A DNA stretch of 64,000 nucleotides from Achromobacter sp. AONIH1 (GCF_002902905.1 NZ_CP026124.1:6572001-6636000); one strand, 5' to 3'. Positions 52,548-63,569 are shown, counted from the stretch's first letter. Numbers and translations are program-made. Notes: generated from the letters alone by a model not told the origin.

Positions 52548-52767
52548 GCAGCGGTGATTTCACGAAAATGGTGTGGAGTCACAATCGTGCAGGCGCGCAT
52601 CGCGGTCCGGGGCGGATCCGCTTCCCGTCACGCGGGCGCAGGCACGGGCGTACTTGCCCGCGTATCACAGCATGGCGTGCGCCACGGCCTTGCGCTGCCG
52701 GGTAATGCATTGTGAAGACTTGTCCCGCCGCCGGCCACGATCTTCACGAACGCGGCGGGGCCCGCCC

Positions 52768-54297
52768 TCAAGCCGCCGGCTGCGTGGGAATCTGCAGCGC
52801 GGCCAGCTTCCGGTACAGGGTCGCCCGGCCAATGCCCAGCGCCCGAGCGGCGGCGCTCACCTGCCCTTGCGCGGCATCGAGCGCGTCCAGCAGGAGCTGC
52901 CGCTCGAACGTCCTCATGGCCTCGTCATAGCTCATGGAACCACCGGCCGGCGCCGTCGCGGACACGGCGCTTGCCGTTGCGACGGCTCCCGCCGGCGTTG
53001 AAGCCGCCGTCGACGCTCGCCCCTCGCCCAGGAATCGCGCGAGCGCGCGGGCGTCGATGCGCGGCCCGTCCGAGAACATCACGGTACGCTCCAGCGTGTT
53101 GTGCAATTCCCGCACGTTGCCCGGCCAGCCATGCGCCTTGAGCAGGCGCAAGGCGGCCTCGTCCAGCTCCAGGTGGCCGGTATGGTGCTGGGCGCACAGC
53201 TTGTCCAACACGCTGTAGCTCAGCGTTTCGATGTCGGACAGCCGCTCGCGCAGCGCTGGCACCGGAATCGTCAGCACATTGAGCCGGTAGTACAGGTCGG
53301 CGCGGAACCGGCCCTGCGCCACCATGGCCGGCAGATCCATCGAGGTAGCCGCGATGATGCGCACATCGGCGTGCACCACCCGGTTCGAGCCCAGCGGCTC
53401 GAATTCCTTTTCCTGCAACGCGCGCAGCAGCTTGCCCTGCAGCGGCAATTGCAGGTCGCCGATTTCGTCCAGGAACAGCGTGCCGCCATGCGCCAGCTCG
53501 AACTTGCCGACGCGGCCCTTGCGGTCGGCGCCGGTGTAGGCGCCGGCCGCCGCGCCGAAGAACTCGACCTCCAGCAGGGTGTCCGGAATGGCGGCGACGT
53601 TAACGGTGACCAGCGGCTTGTCGGCGCGGCCGGAGGCGCCGTGGATCGCATGCGCCAGCAACTCCTTGCCCGTGCCGGTCTCGCCGAGCAGCAGCACCGG
53701 CGCGTCCAGCGGCGCCGCGCGGCGCGCCAGGCGCTTGACCTCCAGGCTGGCCGGACTGTTGCCGACGAAGCTGGAAAAGTTGTACTTGGCGCGGCGCGCC
53801 TGCGCCTGCGCCAGCGACTGGCGCGTGGCGATCAGTTCGGCCTGCAGGCGCGAATAATGGCTGAAGAGCGGCGTCAGCGCCTTGAGCTCGTCGAACAACG
53901 CGAAGCCCACCGCCCCGATCACATTGCCCCGCAGGTCGCTGATCGGCAGGCGCGTGACCACCAGCGGGTCGCGCTCCGTCTCCATGATGTCGAGCAGGAT
54001 GGGCTCGCCGGACGTGACGACCTCGCGCAGCAGGCTGTTGGGGATGACTTCCTCGCAGTCCCTGCCGATGGCGTCCTGCGGGTCGGAGAAACCGAAGCGC
54101 GCCGCGTAGTGCTGGTTCATCCAGACGATGCGCGCGTCACGGTCGACCACCACCGTGCCTTCGCTCGACCGGTCCAGCATGTCGAACAGCGACCGCATGG
54201 TAAGCGCCCGCACGGATTCGTAGTCGGTCAGCAACTCATTGCCGGCGCGGGGCTCCACGCTGGATTCCATTTCGGCACGCATCGCGCTGTCAGGCAC
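52768..54297 (-). CDS. hbcR: Sigma-54 activator with PAS sensor, probably of 3-hydroxybutyrate use
   Basis: A 509-residue enhancer-binding protein. A PAS domain (about 35-140), an AAA+ domain (about 170-400) with [18 protein letters not shown]alker A, G-A-Y-T-G-A as the sigma-54 contact loop and FLDEIGDLQ Walker B, and a C-terminal Fis-type helix ([19 protein letters not shown]). It starts with GTG at 54297 behind GGGAGA. It is divergent from the 3-hydroxybutyrate operon, which has a perfect sigma-54 promoter. The arrangement matches HbcR of Pseudomonas aeruginosa; the symbol rests on that context. Confidence 0.88.
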   Translation of the reverse strand: MPDSAMRAEMESSVEPRAGNELLTDYESVRALTMRSLFDMLDRSSEGTVVVDRDARIVWMNQHYAARFGFSDPQDAIGRDCEEVIPNSLLREVVTSGEPILLDIMETERDPLVVTRLPISDLRGNVIGAVGFALFDELKALTPLFSHYSRLQAELIATRQSLAQAQARRAKYNFSSFVGNSPASLEVKRLARRAAPLDAPVLLLGETGTGKELLAHAIHGASGRADKPLVTVNVAAIPDTLLEVEFFGAAAGAYTGADRKGRVGKFELAHGGTLFLDEIGDLQLPLQGKLLRALQEKEFEPLGSNRVVHADVRIIAATSMDLPAMVAQGRFRADLYYRLNVLTIPVPALRERLSDIETLSYSVLDKLCAQHHTGHLELDEAALRLLKAHGWPGNVRELHNTLERTVMFSDGPRIDARALARFLGEGRASTAASTPAGAVATASAVSATAPAGGSMSYDEAMRTFERQLLLDALDAAQGQVSAAARALGIGRATLYRKLAALQIPTQPAA

Positions 54298-54322
54298 CGC
54301 TGTCTCCCGGTTTCTCTATATC

Positions 54323-54337
54323 GAGACGATCAGTCTC
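54323..54337. promoter_or_regulatory. Inverted repeat near the activator start, possible upstream activator site
   Basis: GAGAC-GATCA-GTCTC is a perfect five-base inverted repeat within TATCGAGAC at 54319, about 190 bases upstream of the sigma-54 promoter and 25 bases from the activator start. The distance suits an enhancer site. A related TATCGAGAC occurs at 56843-56851 in the opposite orientation. Confidence 0.4.
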
Positions 54338-54524
54338 ATTATTGATACAGCCTTGCGCGCCCGTGTCGCTCTCTGGTGAACAGCGAACAGGCACATTTTC
54401 GGGCATGGAGCTTGCGTCCACGTCCCGATATTGGGACGGATTGTACCCAGCGGCGCACGCGGAACCGGGCCTGCCACGCGCCAGGTCCTGGATTTACCGC
54501 AAGAAACCTCGCTTTTTCCCAAGC

Positions 54525-54540
54525 TGGCACGGCTTTTGCT
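54525..54540 (+). promoter_or_regulatory. Sigma-54 promoter of the 3-hydroxybutyrate operon
   Basis: TGGCACG, four bases, then TTGCT gives an exact -24/-12 element with GG at 54526 and GC at 54538. It lies 70 bases before the permease ATG and is divergent from a sigma-54 activator, which makes the call strong. Confidence 0.92.
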
Positions 54541-54609
54541 ACACGATGTAATCCGCCCCGCGCGGACGCTACACACAACAACGAGCTACACGGAACCATA
54601 GGAGACAGT

Positions 54610-56010
54610 ATGTCGTTCCTCATCGTGATCGCCGCCCTGGCGTTCCTGATGCTGGTCGCCTATCGCGGCTACAGCGTCATTCTCTTCGCGCCGGTCGCCG
54701 CCCTGGGCGCCGTCCTGCTGATCGATCCCAGCGCGGTCGCGCCGATCTTCTCCGGCATCTACATGGAAAAGCTGGTCGGCTTCGTCAAGCTGTACTTTCC
54801 CGTGTTCCTGCTGGGCGCCGTCTTCGGCAAGGTCATCGAACTGTCCGGCTTCTCGGAATCGATCGTGGCCGCCGCGATCAAGTACATCGGCCGCTCGCGC
54901 GCCAACGCGGTGATCGTCGCCGTGTGCGCCCTGCTGACCTACGGCGGCGTCTCGCTGTTCGTGGTCGTGTTCGCGGTCTATCCCTTCGCCGCCGAACTGT
55001 ACCGGCAGAGCAACATCCCGAAGCGGTTGATGCCCGGCGCGATCGCCCTGGGCGCATTCAGCTTCACCATGGACGCGCTGCCCGGCACGCCGCAGATCCA
55101 GAACATCATCCCCACCACGTTCTTCAAGACCACCGCCTGGGCCGCGCCGGCGCTGGGCGTGATCGGCGCGATCTTCATCATCGTCGTGGGCCTGACCTAC
55201 CTGGAATGGCGCCGCAAGACCGCCGCGGCCCGTGGCGAGGGCTACGGCACCTCGCTGCTGAACGAGCCCGAGCGCGTCGACACCACCGACCTGCCCAACC
55301 CGATCCTGGCGATCTCGCCGCTGATCCTGGTCGGCGTGGCCAACTTCGCGCTGACCCGGCTGATCCCGCAATGGTACGGCGCCCAGTACACGGTCGACCC
55401 GCAGGTGATCCCCGGCGCGCAGGCCGCGCTGAGCGTCGCCACCAAGGGCGTCGTGGCGATCTGGGCCGTGCAGGGCGCGCTGCTGCTGGGCATCCTGCTG
55501 GTGTTGCTCACGGCCTTCCGTCGCGTCTATGAGCGCTTCGCCGCCGGCACCAAGACCGCCGTATCCGGCGCGCTGCTGGCCACGCTGAACACCGCGTCCG
55601 AATACGGCTTCGGCGGCGTCATCGCCGCCCTGCCCGGCTTCATCGTCGTCAGCGACGCGCTCAAGAGCATTCCCAACCCGCTGGTCAATGCCGCCGTCTC
55701 GGTCTCGACGCTGGCCGGCATCACCGGCTCGGCCTCCGGCGGCATGAGCATCGCGCTGGCCGCCATGTCCGACACCTTCATCCAGGCGGCCCAGCACATG
55801 CAGATTCCGCTGGAAGTCCTGCACCGCGTGGTCGCCATGGCCAGCGGCGGCATGGACACGCTGCCGCACAACGGCGCGGTCATCACGCTGCTGGCCGTCA
55901 CCGGCCTGTCGCACCGCGAGTCCTATCGCGACATCTTCGCCGTGACCCTGATCAAGACGCTGGCCGTGTTCGTGGTCATCGGCGTCTTCTACCTGACCGG
56001 CCTGGTCTAG
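54610..56010 (+). CDS. GntP-family permease, probable 3-hydroxybutyrate transporter
   Basis: A 466-residue integral membrane protein with about twelve hydrophobic segments. GntP-family features include FLLGAVFGKVIELSGFSESI near residue 70, YGGVSLFVVVFAVYPFA near 118, DALPGTPQIQN near 160 and a SGGMSIALAAMSD segment near 380. AGGAGA precedes the ATG. Being in one operon with 3-hydroxybutyrate dehydrogenase and a CoA-transferase points to hydroxybutyrate uptake. Confidence 0.88.
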   Translation: MSFLIVIAALAFLMLVAYRGYSVILFAPVAALGAVLLIDPSAVAPIFSGIYMEKLVGFVKLYFPVFLLGAVFGKVIELSGFSESIVAAAIKYIGRSRANAVIVAVCALLTYGGVSLFVVVFAVYPFAAELYRQSNIPKRLMPGAIALGAFSFTMDALPGTPQIQNIIPTTFFKTTAWAAPALGVIGAIFIIVVGLTYLEWRRKTAAARGEGYGTSLLNEPERVDTTDLPNPILAISPLILVGVANFALTRLIPQWYGAQYTVDPQVIPGAQAALSVATKGVVAIWAVQGALLLGILLVLLTAFRRVYERFAAGTKTAVSGALLATLNTASEYGFGGVIAALPGFIVVSDALKSIPNPLVNAAVSVSTLAGITGSASGGMSIALAAMSDTFIQAAQHMQIPLEVLHRVVAMASGGMDTLPHNGAVITLLAVTGLSHRESYRDIFAVTLIKTLAVFVVIGVFYLTGLV

Positions 56011-56032
56011 GCCTGAGCGGAGCATCCCCATC

Positions 56033-56824
56033 ATGACCGACATCACCACCAAGCCCCTGACGGGCAAGACCGCCCTGGTCACGGGCTCGACCAGCGGCAT
56101 CGGCCTGGGCATCGCCCAGACGCTGGCCAACGCCGGCGCCAACATCGTGCTCAACGGCTTCGGCGACGCCCAGGCGGCCGTCCGGCAGATCGAAGCGGCG
56201 GGCGTGCGCGCCCTGCACCACGGCGCGGACATGAGCCGTCCGGCCGAGATCGAAGACATGGTCGGCGCCGCCATCAAGCACTTCGGCGCCGTGGACATCC
56301 TGGTCAACAACGCCGGCATCCAGCACGTCTCGCCGATCGAGGCCTTTCCCGTGGACCGCTGGGACGCCATCATCGCCATCAACCTGAGCGCGGTCTTCCA
56401 CGCCATGCGCGCCGCGCTGCCGGCCATGCGCGAACGCGGCTGGGGTCGCATCATCAACATCGCGTCGGTGCACGGCGTGGTCGGCTCGGCCGGCAAGTCG
56501 GCCTATGTGGCGGCCAAGCACGGCGTCATCGGCCTGACCAAGGTCGGCGCGCTGGAAACGGCGGACAGCAACATCACCGTCAACGCCATCTGCCCCGGCT
56601 GGGTGCTGACGCCGCTGGTCCAGCAGCAGATCGACGCGCTGGCCGCGCGCGAGGGCCTGAGCGCCGAAGACGCCAAGCGCCGCCTGCTGGGCGAGAAACA
56701 ACCGTCGGGCCAGTTCGTCACCCCGCAGCAGATCGGCGAGCTGGCGCAATTCCTGTGCTCCGGCGCGGCGGACAATATGCGCGGCGCCGAGCTGAAGATC
56801 GACGGCGGCTGGACCGCGCAGTAA
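56033..56824 (+). CDS. bdhA: 3-hydroxybutyrate dehydrogenase
   Basis: A 263-residue SDR enzyme. T-G-S-T-S-G-I-G near residue 17, NNAGIQHVSPIE near 92, the catalytic Ser in NIASVHG and the S-A-Y-V-A-A-K Tyr/Lys motif are present. The IQHVSPIEAFP and CPGWVLTPLVQ segments are characteristic of D-3-hydroxybutyrate dehydrogenases. It yields acetoacetate, the substrate of the following CoA-transferase. It starts 22 bases after the permease. Confidence 0.93.
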   Translation: MTDITTKPLTGKTALVTGSTSGIGLGIAQTLANAGANIVLNGFGDAQAAVRQIEAAGVRALHHGADMSRPAEIEDMVGAAIKHFGAVDILVNNAGIQHVSPIEAFPVDRWDAIIAINLSAVFHAMRAALPAMRERGWGRIINIASVHGVVGSAGKSAYVAAKHGVIGLTKVGALETADSNITVNAICPGWVLTPLVQQQIDALAAREGLSAEDAKRRLLGEKQPSGQFVTPQQIGELAQFLCSGAADNMRGAELKIDGGWTAQ

Positions 56825-56842
56825 AGCGTTTGACCATCATTA

Positions 56843-56857
56843 GTCTCGATACCGAGA
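56843..56857. promoter_or_regulatory. Inverted repeat between bdhA and the CoA-transferase genes
   Basis: TCTCG-ATAC-CGAGA is a perfect short inverted repeat in the 49-base gap, within GTCTCGATA, the reverse complement of a nine-base word near the activator start. It could be a second activator site or chance. Confidence 0.3.
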
Positions 56858-56873
56858 ACGAGGAGATAAGGGT

Positions 56874-57572
56874 ATGGACAAGGTTTATGCAAGCGCCCGG
56901 GAGGCGCTGGCAGGCATCGTCAAGGACGGCCAGATGATCGCCGTGGGCGGCTTCGGCCTTTGCGGCATTCCGGAAGCGCTGATCGCGGCGCTGCGCGATT
57001 CGGGCGTGAAGGACCTGACCTGCGTGAGCAACAACGCCGGCGTGGACGGTTTCGGCCTGGGCCAGCTGCTGAACACGCGGCAGGTGCGCAAGATGATCGC
57101 GTCCTACGTGGGCGAGAACAAGGAATTCGAGCGCCAGTACCTGTCGGGCGAGCTGGAGCTGGAATTCACGCCGCAGGGCACGCTGGCCGAGAAGCTGCGC
57201 GCCGGCGGCGCCGGCATCCCGGCGTTCTTCACCCGCACGGGCGTGGGCACCATCGTGGCCGACGGCAAGGAGATCCGCGAGTTCGACGGCCAGCAGTACG
57301 TGATGGAGCGTTCGCTGACGCCGGACGTGTCGCTGGTCAAGGCGCACATCGCCGACCGCAGCGGCAACCTGGTGTTCCGCAAGACCGCGCGCAACTTCAA
57401 CCCGAACGTGGCGATGGCCGGCAAGATCACCGTGGTGGAAGTCGAGCAGATCGTCGAGACCGGCAGCCTGGACCCCGATCAGGTCCACCTGCCCGGCATC
57501 TACGTGCAACGGATCGTGCTGAACGCCACGCCGGAAAAGCGCATCGAACAACGCACCACCCGCCCGGCCTGA
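56874..57572 (+). CDS. scoA: 3-oxoacid CoA-transferase subunit A
   Basis: A 232-residue alpha subunit. G-G-F-G-L-C-G-I-P-E near residue 25 is the CoA-binding signature, and LTPDVSLVKAHIADRSGNLVFR is a conserved core segment. GGAGATAAGG lies before the ATG. It partners with the next gene to activate acetoacetate with succinyl-CoA. Confidence 0.94.
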   Translation: MDKVYASAREALAGIVKDGQMIAVGGFGLCGIPEALIAALRDSGVKDLTCVSNNAGVDGFGLGQLLNTRQVRKMIASYVGENKEFERQYLSGELELEFTPQGTLAEKLRAGGAGIPAFFTRTGVGTIVADGKEIREFDGQQYVMERSLTPDVSLVKAHIADRSGNLVFRKTARNFNPNVAMAGKITVVEVEQIVETGSLDPDQVHLPGIYVQRIVLNATPEKRIEQRTTRPA

Positions 57573-57584
57573 GGAGACGACGAC

Positions 57585-58238
57585 ATGGCATGGACCCGCG
57601 ATGAAATGGCGGCGCGCGCCGCGCGCGAGCTGCAAGACGGCTTTTATGTGAACCTGGGCATCGGCCTGCCCACCCTGGTGGCCAACCACGTGCCGGCCGG
57701 CATGGAAGTGTGGCTGCAATCGGAGAACGGCCTGCTGGGCATTGGTCCCTTCCCGACCGAGGCCGAGGTCGACGCCGACCTGATCAACGCCGGCAAGCAG
57801 ACGGTCACGACGCTGCCGGGCTCGTCGATCTTCTCGTCGGCCGATTCCTTCGCGATGATCCGCGGCGGCAAGATCAACCTGGCGATCCTGGGCGCGATGC
57901 AGGTGTCCGAGCAGGGCGACCTGGCCAACTGGATGATTCCGGGCAAGATGGTCAAGGGCATGGGCGGCGCGATGGACCTGGTGGCCGGCGTGGGCCGCGT
58001 GGTGGTCCTGATGGAGCACGTGGCCAAGAAGAAGGACGGCACCGAGGACATCAAGCTGCTGCCGGCCTGCAACCTGCCGCTGACCGGCGTGGGCGTGGTC
58101 AACCTGATCATCACCGACCTGGGCGTGATGGAAGTCACCGAGGGCGGCCTGAAGCTGCTGGAAGTGGCGCCGGGCGTGACGGTGGACGAGATCCAGTCCA
58201 AGACGCTGGCCAGGCTGGATGTGTCGGCGGTGAAGTAA
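57585..58238 (+). CDS. scoB: 3-oxoacid CoA-transferase subunit B
   Basis: A 217-residue beta subunit. The active-site Glu lies in [10 protein letters not shown] near residue 47, preceded by [31 protein letters not shown] precedes the ATG, 12 bases after scoA. A strong terminator follows 20 bases after the stop, so the operon ends here. Confidence 0.94.
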   Translation: MAWTRDEMAARAARELQDGFYVNLGIGLPTLVANHVPAGMEVWLQSENGLLGIGPFPTEAEVDADLINAGKQTVTTLPGSSIFSSADSFAMIRGGKINLAILGAMQVSEQGDLANWMIPGKMVKGMGGAMDLVAGVGRVVVLMEHVAKKKDGTEDIKLLPACNLPLTGVGVVNLIITDLGVMEVTEGGLKLLEVAPGVTVDEIQSKTLARLDVSAVK

Positions 58239-58257
58239 GCGCCGTTTAACCTTGGAG

Positions 58258-58287
58258 GAAGAAAGCCCGCGCGAGCGGGCTTTCTTC
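58258..58287 (+). terminator. Terminator of the 3-hydroxybutyrate operon
   Basis: A 13-base perfect stem (GAAGAAAGCCCGC with its complement) closes on a GCGA loop; the 3' arm itself ends in TTTCTTC. This symmetric form could also end the convergent AraC gene, whose stop is at 58323. Confidence 0.88.
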
Positions 58288-58322
58288 ATTGCCAGGCCAA
58301 GCCATGGCCCTTGAAGCGGCGC

Positions 58323-59210
58323 CTAGAGCGCGAGCCGGTTTCCCCATGCCGTCGGGCTCCCCCCCGAGAAGCGGTTGAAATCCCGGACCAGATGCGCCTG
58401 GTCGGCATACCCGCACAGGCCCGCAAGCTCGGCCCAGCCGCAGGTCTGGCGACGCGCATGCGCCAGCGCGTGGTTGAAGCGCATCATCTGCGCGACCGTC
58501 TTCGGCGACAGGCCGATCTCGTCACGGAACCGGGCCGCCAGGTGCTTGCGGCTCCAGCCCAGCTGGCTCGCGATGGCCTCGATTCGTTCCATGCCGTGCG
58601 ACTGCCACAGTCTCTCGTAGGCCCAGGTGGCGGGCGTGCCTGTCCTGGCCATGGCCAACAGGCGGCTCGCGAGAAAAGCCTCAACGATGTCAAGGCGCCG
58701 CTCCCAATCCCGTTCGGCGCCCAACCGCTCGCGCAACGCCGCGACCGCGTTCCCGAGCAGGTCCTCGGCCCTGACCATGCCGCCCGCGATCTCGGACATC
58801 GGCAGATCGAAGAACCGGCGCGCGCCGGACGGCGTGAAGCTGACGCTGATGCATGCGCCCCCGCCCCCCGATTCGATCAGTGCGGGGCCGGCGACCAGGC
58901 CGGCGACGAAGCTGCCGCCCATGATGGCGGGGCGCGAGGCCTCGCCGATCCTGATCGCGAACGGCTCACCGAAACTGATGATCCAGGGGATTTCCAGGCG
59001 CGCGGGCTGCAGTTGCCGGATGCGCTCGATCACGTTTTCCTGATAGCCGGAAATATCGACCACGTCGTGCCGCAGCATGGCCTGCGGCGCCCTGCGCCGC
59101 AAGGTGACGCCTTGCATGCTTGGCGGCAGCGGGCCCGCCGACGTCTCGATCCAATCCCGCATGGCTATGACCGGCAGACGCCCGGGATGCCCGGGCGGGT
59201 CGATGACCAT
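58323..59210 (-). CDS. AraC-family transcriptional regulator
   Basis: A 295-residue regulator. The C-terminal AraC domain reads IEAIASQLGWSRKHLAARFRDEIGLSPKTVAQMMRFNHALAHAR, then WAELAGLCGYADQAHLVRDFNRFSGGSPTAW. The N-terminal part (VVDISGYQENVIERIRQLQPARLEIPWIISFGEPF) is a cupin-like sensor. It is divergent from the cupin gene at 59342 with 131 bases between them. Confidence 0.88.
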   Translation of the reverse strand: MVIDPPGHPGRLPVIAMRDWIETSAGPLPPSMQGVTLRRRAPQAMLRHDVVDISGYQENVIERIRQLQPARLEIPWIISFGEPFAIRIGEASRPAIMGGSFVAGLVAGPALIESGGGGACISVSFTPSGARRFFDLPMSEIAGGMVRAEDLLGNAVAALRERLGAERDWERRLDIVEAFLASRLLAMARTGTPATWAYERLWQSHGMERIEAIASQLGWSRKHLAARFRDEIGLSPKTVAQMMRFNHALAHARRQTCGWAELAGLCGYADQAHLVRDFNRFSGGSPTAWGNRLAL

Positions 59211-59341
59211 CGGTACAGGCGAATTCCAGCCATGGGACGCTCCTTCCCGGGCCGTGCGTCACGCGGCCAGGTAACTTTTCTTCAAGACGCGACCGGCCTT
59301 GCCGTCCAGAATGTCCTTCCCGATCATTTCAGGAATGCGGC

Positions 59342-59767
59342 ATGGATCAGAAACCCTTGCGTATCTTCAACGTCAATGAAATCCTCGCCGGCCTGCCGCT
59401 GGCCGACCTCAGCCGTGGCGTGGAGCAGGAGGACGACGCCGATGCCTTTCCGATGCAGGCGGCCTTCGGCAGCGGCGGCCTGTTCATCGGCGGCTTTGTC
59501 GGACTGGCGCCCTGGGAAAACCATCCCGATACCGATGAGCTTCTTTATGCCGTCGAAGGCGAGGTCGAGATCACGATCTTGACTGACGCGGGAGCACAAA
59601 CGGAAATGCTGCGGCAGGGATGCGTCTGTATCGTACCCAAAGGACTGTGGCATCGCCAGCACGCCCATGCGCCGGTCAGGCTGATGACGATCTCCGGCCC
59701 AAGCCTGTCGTCGCGGGGCGACGATCCGCGCCCCGTTGACTCGCCGCAGCCTGTGGCGCCAGCATGA
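59342..59767 (+). CDS. Single-domain cupin protein
   Basis: A 141-residue cupin. Metal-ligand positions appear in NHPDTDELLYAVEGEVEI and the later PKGLWHRQHAH. The ATG follows GGAATGCGGC. The last codons coincide with an IS3-transposase-like scrap, so the C-terminus may be altered. Role unknown; likely controlled by the divergent AraC gene. Confidence 0.82.
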   Translation: MDQKPLRIFNVNEILAGLPLADLSRGVEQEDDADAFPMQAAFGSGGLFIGGFVGLAPWENHPDTDELLYAVEGEVEITILTDAGAQTEMLRQGCVCIVPKGLWHRQHAHAPVRLMTISGPSLSSRGDDPRPVDSPQPVAPA

Positions 59768-59811
59768 GCCGCAAGGGCCACTGCCGCGACAACGCGGCAG
59801 CCGAAGCCGAG
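59755..59811 (+). pseudogene. Scrap of an IS3-family transposase
   Basis: In a frame offset from the cupin, the bases read A-S-M-S-R-K-G-H-C-R-D-N-A-A-A-E-A. This matches the conserved S-M-S-R-K-G-N-C-x-D-N-A-x-x-E-S segment near the catalytic Glu of IS3-type OrfB. Nothing else of the element is recognisable. It overlaps the cupin stop and lies before a Bug receptor gene, marking an old insertion or recombination joint. Confidence 0.55.
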
Positions 59812-59851
59812 GGCATGCGGGTCGCTGGCGCAGCCTTTATTGTTGTTCTGT

Positions 59852-60835
59852 CTACGGTTCCTTCAGCCCCAACGCATTCACCAACGGGGCGAACAATTTC
59901 TTTTCGTCGCGCACGCGCGCGGCATAGTCGGCCACGCTCAGCGGTAGCGCCTCGGCGCCCGCATCCAGAAAGCGCGCCTGGATCTCCGGCCGCGCAAGCA
60001 CTTTGTTAATTTCGGCGTTCATGCGATCGACCACATCATCGCGGGTGCCAGCGGCGGCATACACGCCGAACAGGCTGTCCGCGAAAACCCCATCGATACC
60101 GGCCTCGGAGAAGGTTCGTATGTCGGGCACAACGGCGGCGCGTTGCCGGCTCGCCACCGCCAGTACCTTCAGCTTGCCCGCCTGCACCATGGGAAAGACC
60201 GTGGCGGGTCCAAACGCGAAGTCGATCTGGCCTGCCGCCAGATCTTGTATCGCCGGCGCCACGCCGCGATACGGTGCATGGGTAGCCGGGATGCCAGTCG
60301 CCTGCTTGAGCAGCTCGCCCGCCAGATGCGGCGTCGTGCCGTTTCCGGCCGAACCGTAATTGAGCGGATCGGGCCGCTTGCGCGCGTACTCCACGAACGC
60401 TTCGAGCGTATCGACGCCAAGCGAAGACCGGACAAACAGGAACAACTGGCTGTTGGCCAGCAACGCAACCGGCCGCAGGTCCCGCTGCGGATTGAACGGC
60501 ATGCTGGCGAACATCAGTGGATTGACCGATTCGGTCGTCGACGGATTGAGCAGGAAGCTATGGTTGTCCCCGCCGTTGCGCGCAACTTCGGCTCCCGCCA
60601 CGTTGCCGCCCGCACCGCCCCGATTCTCCACGATAACGGTCTGCTTCAAGGCCTCGGCCAGGTGCGGCTGCACGGTGCGCGCCAGCACGTCGACCAGCCC
60701 TCCGGGCGCCAGCCCCACGACCAGGCGCACGGGCTTGACAGGCCAGGGCTGAGACGGTGTTTGCGCATGGCTGCCCGTTGCCCAGCCAGTCAGCGCCAGC
60801 ATCATCATGGCCAGACAGCGTCTACGCAGCAGCAT
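59852..60835 (-). CDS. Bug-family periplasmic receptor
   Basis: A 327-residue TctC/Bug protein. The signal peptide ends at SHA near residue 24. The mature part has WPVKPVRLVVGLAPGGLVDVLARTVQPHL, VIVENRGGAGGNVAGAEVA and APYRGVAPAIQDLAAGQIDFAF. The GGLVD turn differs from the more usual GGxTD. AAGGAG stands before the ATG at 60835. Single gene with no enzyme or membrane partner in the window. Confidence 0.9.
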   Translation of the reverse strand: MLLRRRCLAMMMLALTGWATGSHAQTPSQPWPVKPVRLVVGLAPGGLVDVLARTVQPHLAEALKQTVIVENRGGAGGNVAGAEVARNGGDNHSFLLNPSTTESVNPLMFASMPFNPQRDLRPVALLANSQLFLFVRSSLGVDTLEAFVEYARKRPDPLNYGSAGNGTTPHLAGELLKQATGIPATHAPYRGVAPAIQDLAAGQIDFAFGPATVFPMVQAGKLKVLAVASRQRAAVVPDIRTFSEAGIDGVFADSLFGVYAAAGTRDDVVDRMNAEINKVLARPEIQARFLDAGAEALPLSVADYAARVRDEKKLFAPLVNALGLKEP

Positions 60836-61432
60836 GCGATTCTCCTTATGGGGGGCCACCCCGCGATCCCGTGCACGATGCGCCACGCACCGCGCCACGG
60901 TGAACCGCCTTGATGCCTCATCGCGGCGGCGGTCCTGCATTGGTTGCTCATTCTTCACAAAAGTTTAAGCATAAAGAATCCCGAATAACCCTATGAATTT
61001 CCGGCGACACGCGCAGCTTATCGACACGGCTGTCGTGCAAACAAAAAATGGGATGGCTCCCATGCAAGCCTCCCGGTCTCATGCCACGCCGCCGCCATCG
61101 CTTCCGCCCGGATTCGCGCAGCCATGCGAAGCGCGTTGTCCGGGGGAATCAGCTTGCACGGTGGAACCATTGATGGATATCTGGGAATTGCCTTGCCGGC
61201 GACTTGGATGAACAAGAACGCCTCCTTCATGGAATGTCGATGCATGGCCTCCTGCTTGCCGAATTTTGATGCCCGCCGTCCAAAAGTCTGGCCACAAGCC
61301 GCATGAACAGGCCATCGACACCGCGTTCAGGACGCCAACGTGGGCGAGCCCAGTCCCAAGTCGAACGAATGTCGATAGAAAATTAGGGTCAGAGCAATCC
61401 GCATCGAATATGTAACAGCCCCCCTCCCCCCC
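60836..61432. other. Gene-poor region between the Bug receptor and groES
   Basis: About 600 bases with lower GC than the surroundings and only short frames. A 75-codon minus-strand frame (61018-61245) has fairly protein-like composition (MKEAFLFIQVAGKAIPRYP) but no recognised family. An ATTAGGGTCAGAGC word near 61383 resembles repeat-type ends seen near IS200-like elements, again unproven. Probably worn mobile DNA. Confidence 0.4.
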
Positions 61433-61460
61433 TTGAAGCCCAAAACTTCATCCCTATAAT
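61433..61460 (+). promoter_or_regulatory. Sigma-70-type promoter of groESL
   Basis: TTGAAG at 61433-61438 and a perfect TATAAT at 61455-61460, 16 bases apart, fit a vegetative promoter. The CIRCE operator begins at the end of the -10 box, so HrcA binding would block it. The TTGAAG box also fits a sigma-32-type -35, but the -10 is of sigma-70 form. Confidence 0.85.
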
Positions 61461-61486
61461 TAGCACTCGACACCGGTGAGTGCTAA
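61460..61486. promoter_or_regulatory. CIRCE operator for HrcA
   Basis: TTAGCACTC, nine bases, GAGTGCTAA is an exact CIRCE inverted repeat, 58 bases before the groES start. It indicates HrcA repression of groESL. Confidence 0.97.
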
Positions 61487-61544
61487 CAACGCTCCCGGGG
61501 CACCCCGAACCATTTCAAATCTCTTCTAGAAACAGGAGTTCCTC

Positions 61545-61832
61545 ATGGCCCTGCGTCCCCTGCACGATCGCGTGATCGTCAAACGCCTGGACAACGAGCG
61601 CAAGACCGCCTCGGGCATCGTCATCCCGGACAGCGCCGCTGAAAAGCCGGACCAAGGCGAAGTCGTCGCCGTTGGCCCGGGCAAGAAGACCGAAGACGGC
61701 AAGATCCTGCCGGTCGACCTGAAGGCTGGCGACAAGGTGCTGTTCGGCAAGTATGCCGGCCAGTCGGTGAAGGTTGATGGCGAAGAGCTGCTCGTCATCC
61801 GCGAGGACGAAATCCTCGCCGTGATCCAGTAA
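61545..61832 (+). CDS. groES: Co-chaperonin GroES
   Basis: A 95-residue GroES with [27 protein letters not shown], the mobile-loop region, and the terminal [15 protein letters not shown] precedes the ATG. First gene of the groESL operon, 39 bases before groEL. It caps the GroEL chamber during protein folding. Confidence 0.98.
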   Translation: MALRPLHDRVIVKRLDNERKTASGIVIPDSAAEKPDQGEVVAVGPGKKTEDGKILPVDLKAGDKVLFGKYAGQSVKVDGEELLVIREDEILAVIQ

Positions 61833-61844
61833 ATCCCCGCCTAA

Positions 61845-63512
<1,668 letters not shown>

Positions 63513-63569
63513 GTCCCGCTGTCACTGCCTTGCCCGCCCCGGGGACGCCCGGGGCAAGCAAATCCTGAG

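Noticed and set aside
61018..61245. A 75-codon minus-strand frame with protein-like composition before groES
   Set aside because: No recognised family, no clear ribosome site, and overlapping frames on the other strand are equally open. Kept only as a note in the intergenic entry.
61380..61400. An ATTAGGGTCAGAGC word resembling mobile repeat ends
   Set aside because: Only one copy is seen in the window and no paired end or transposase, so a mobile element cannot be supported.
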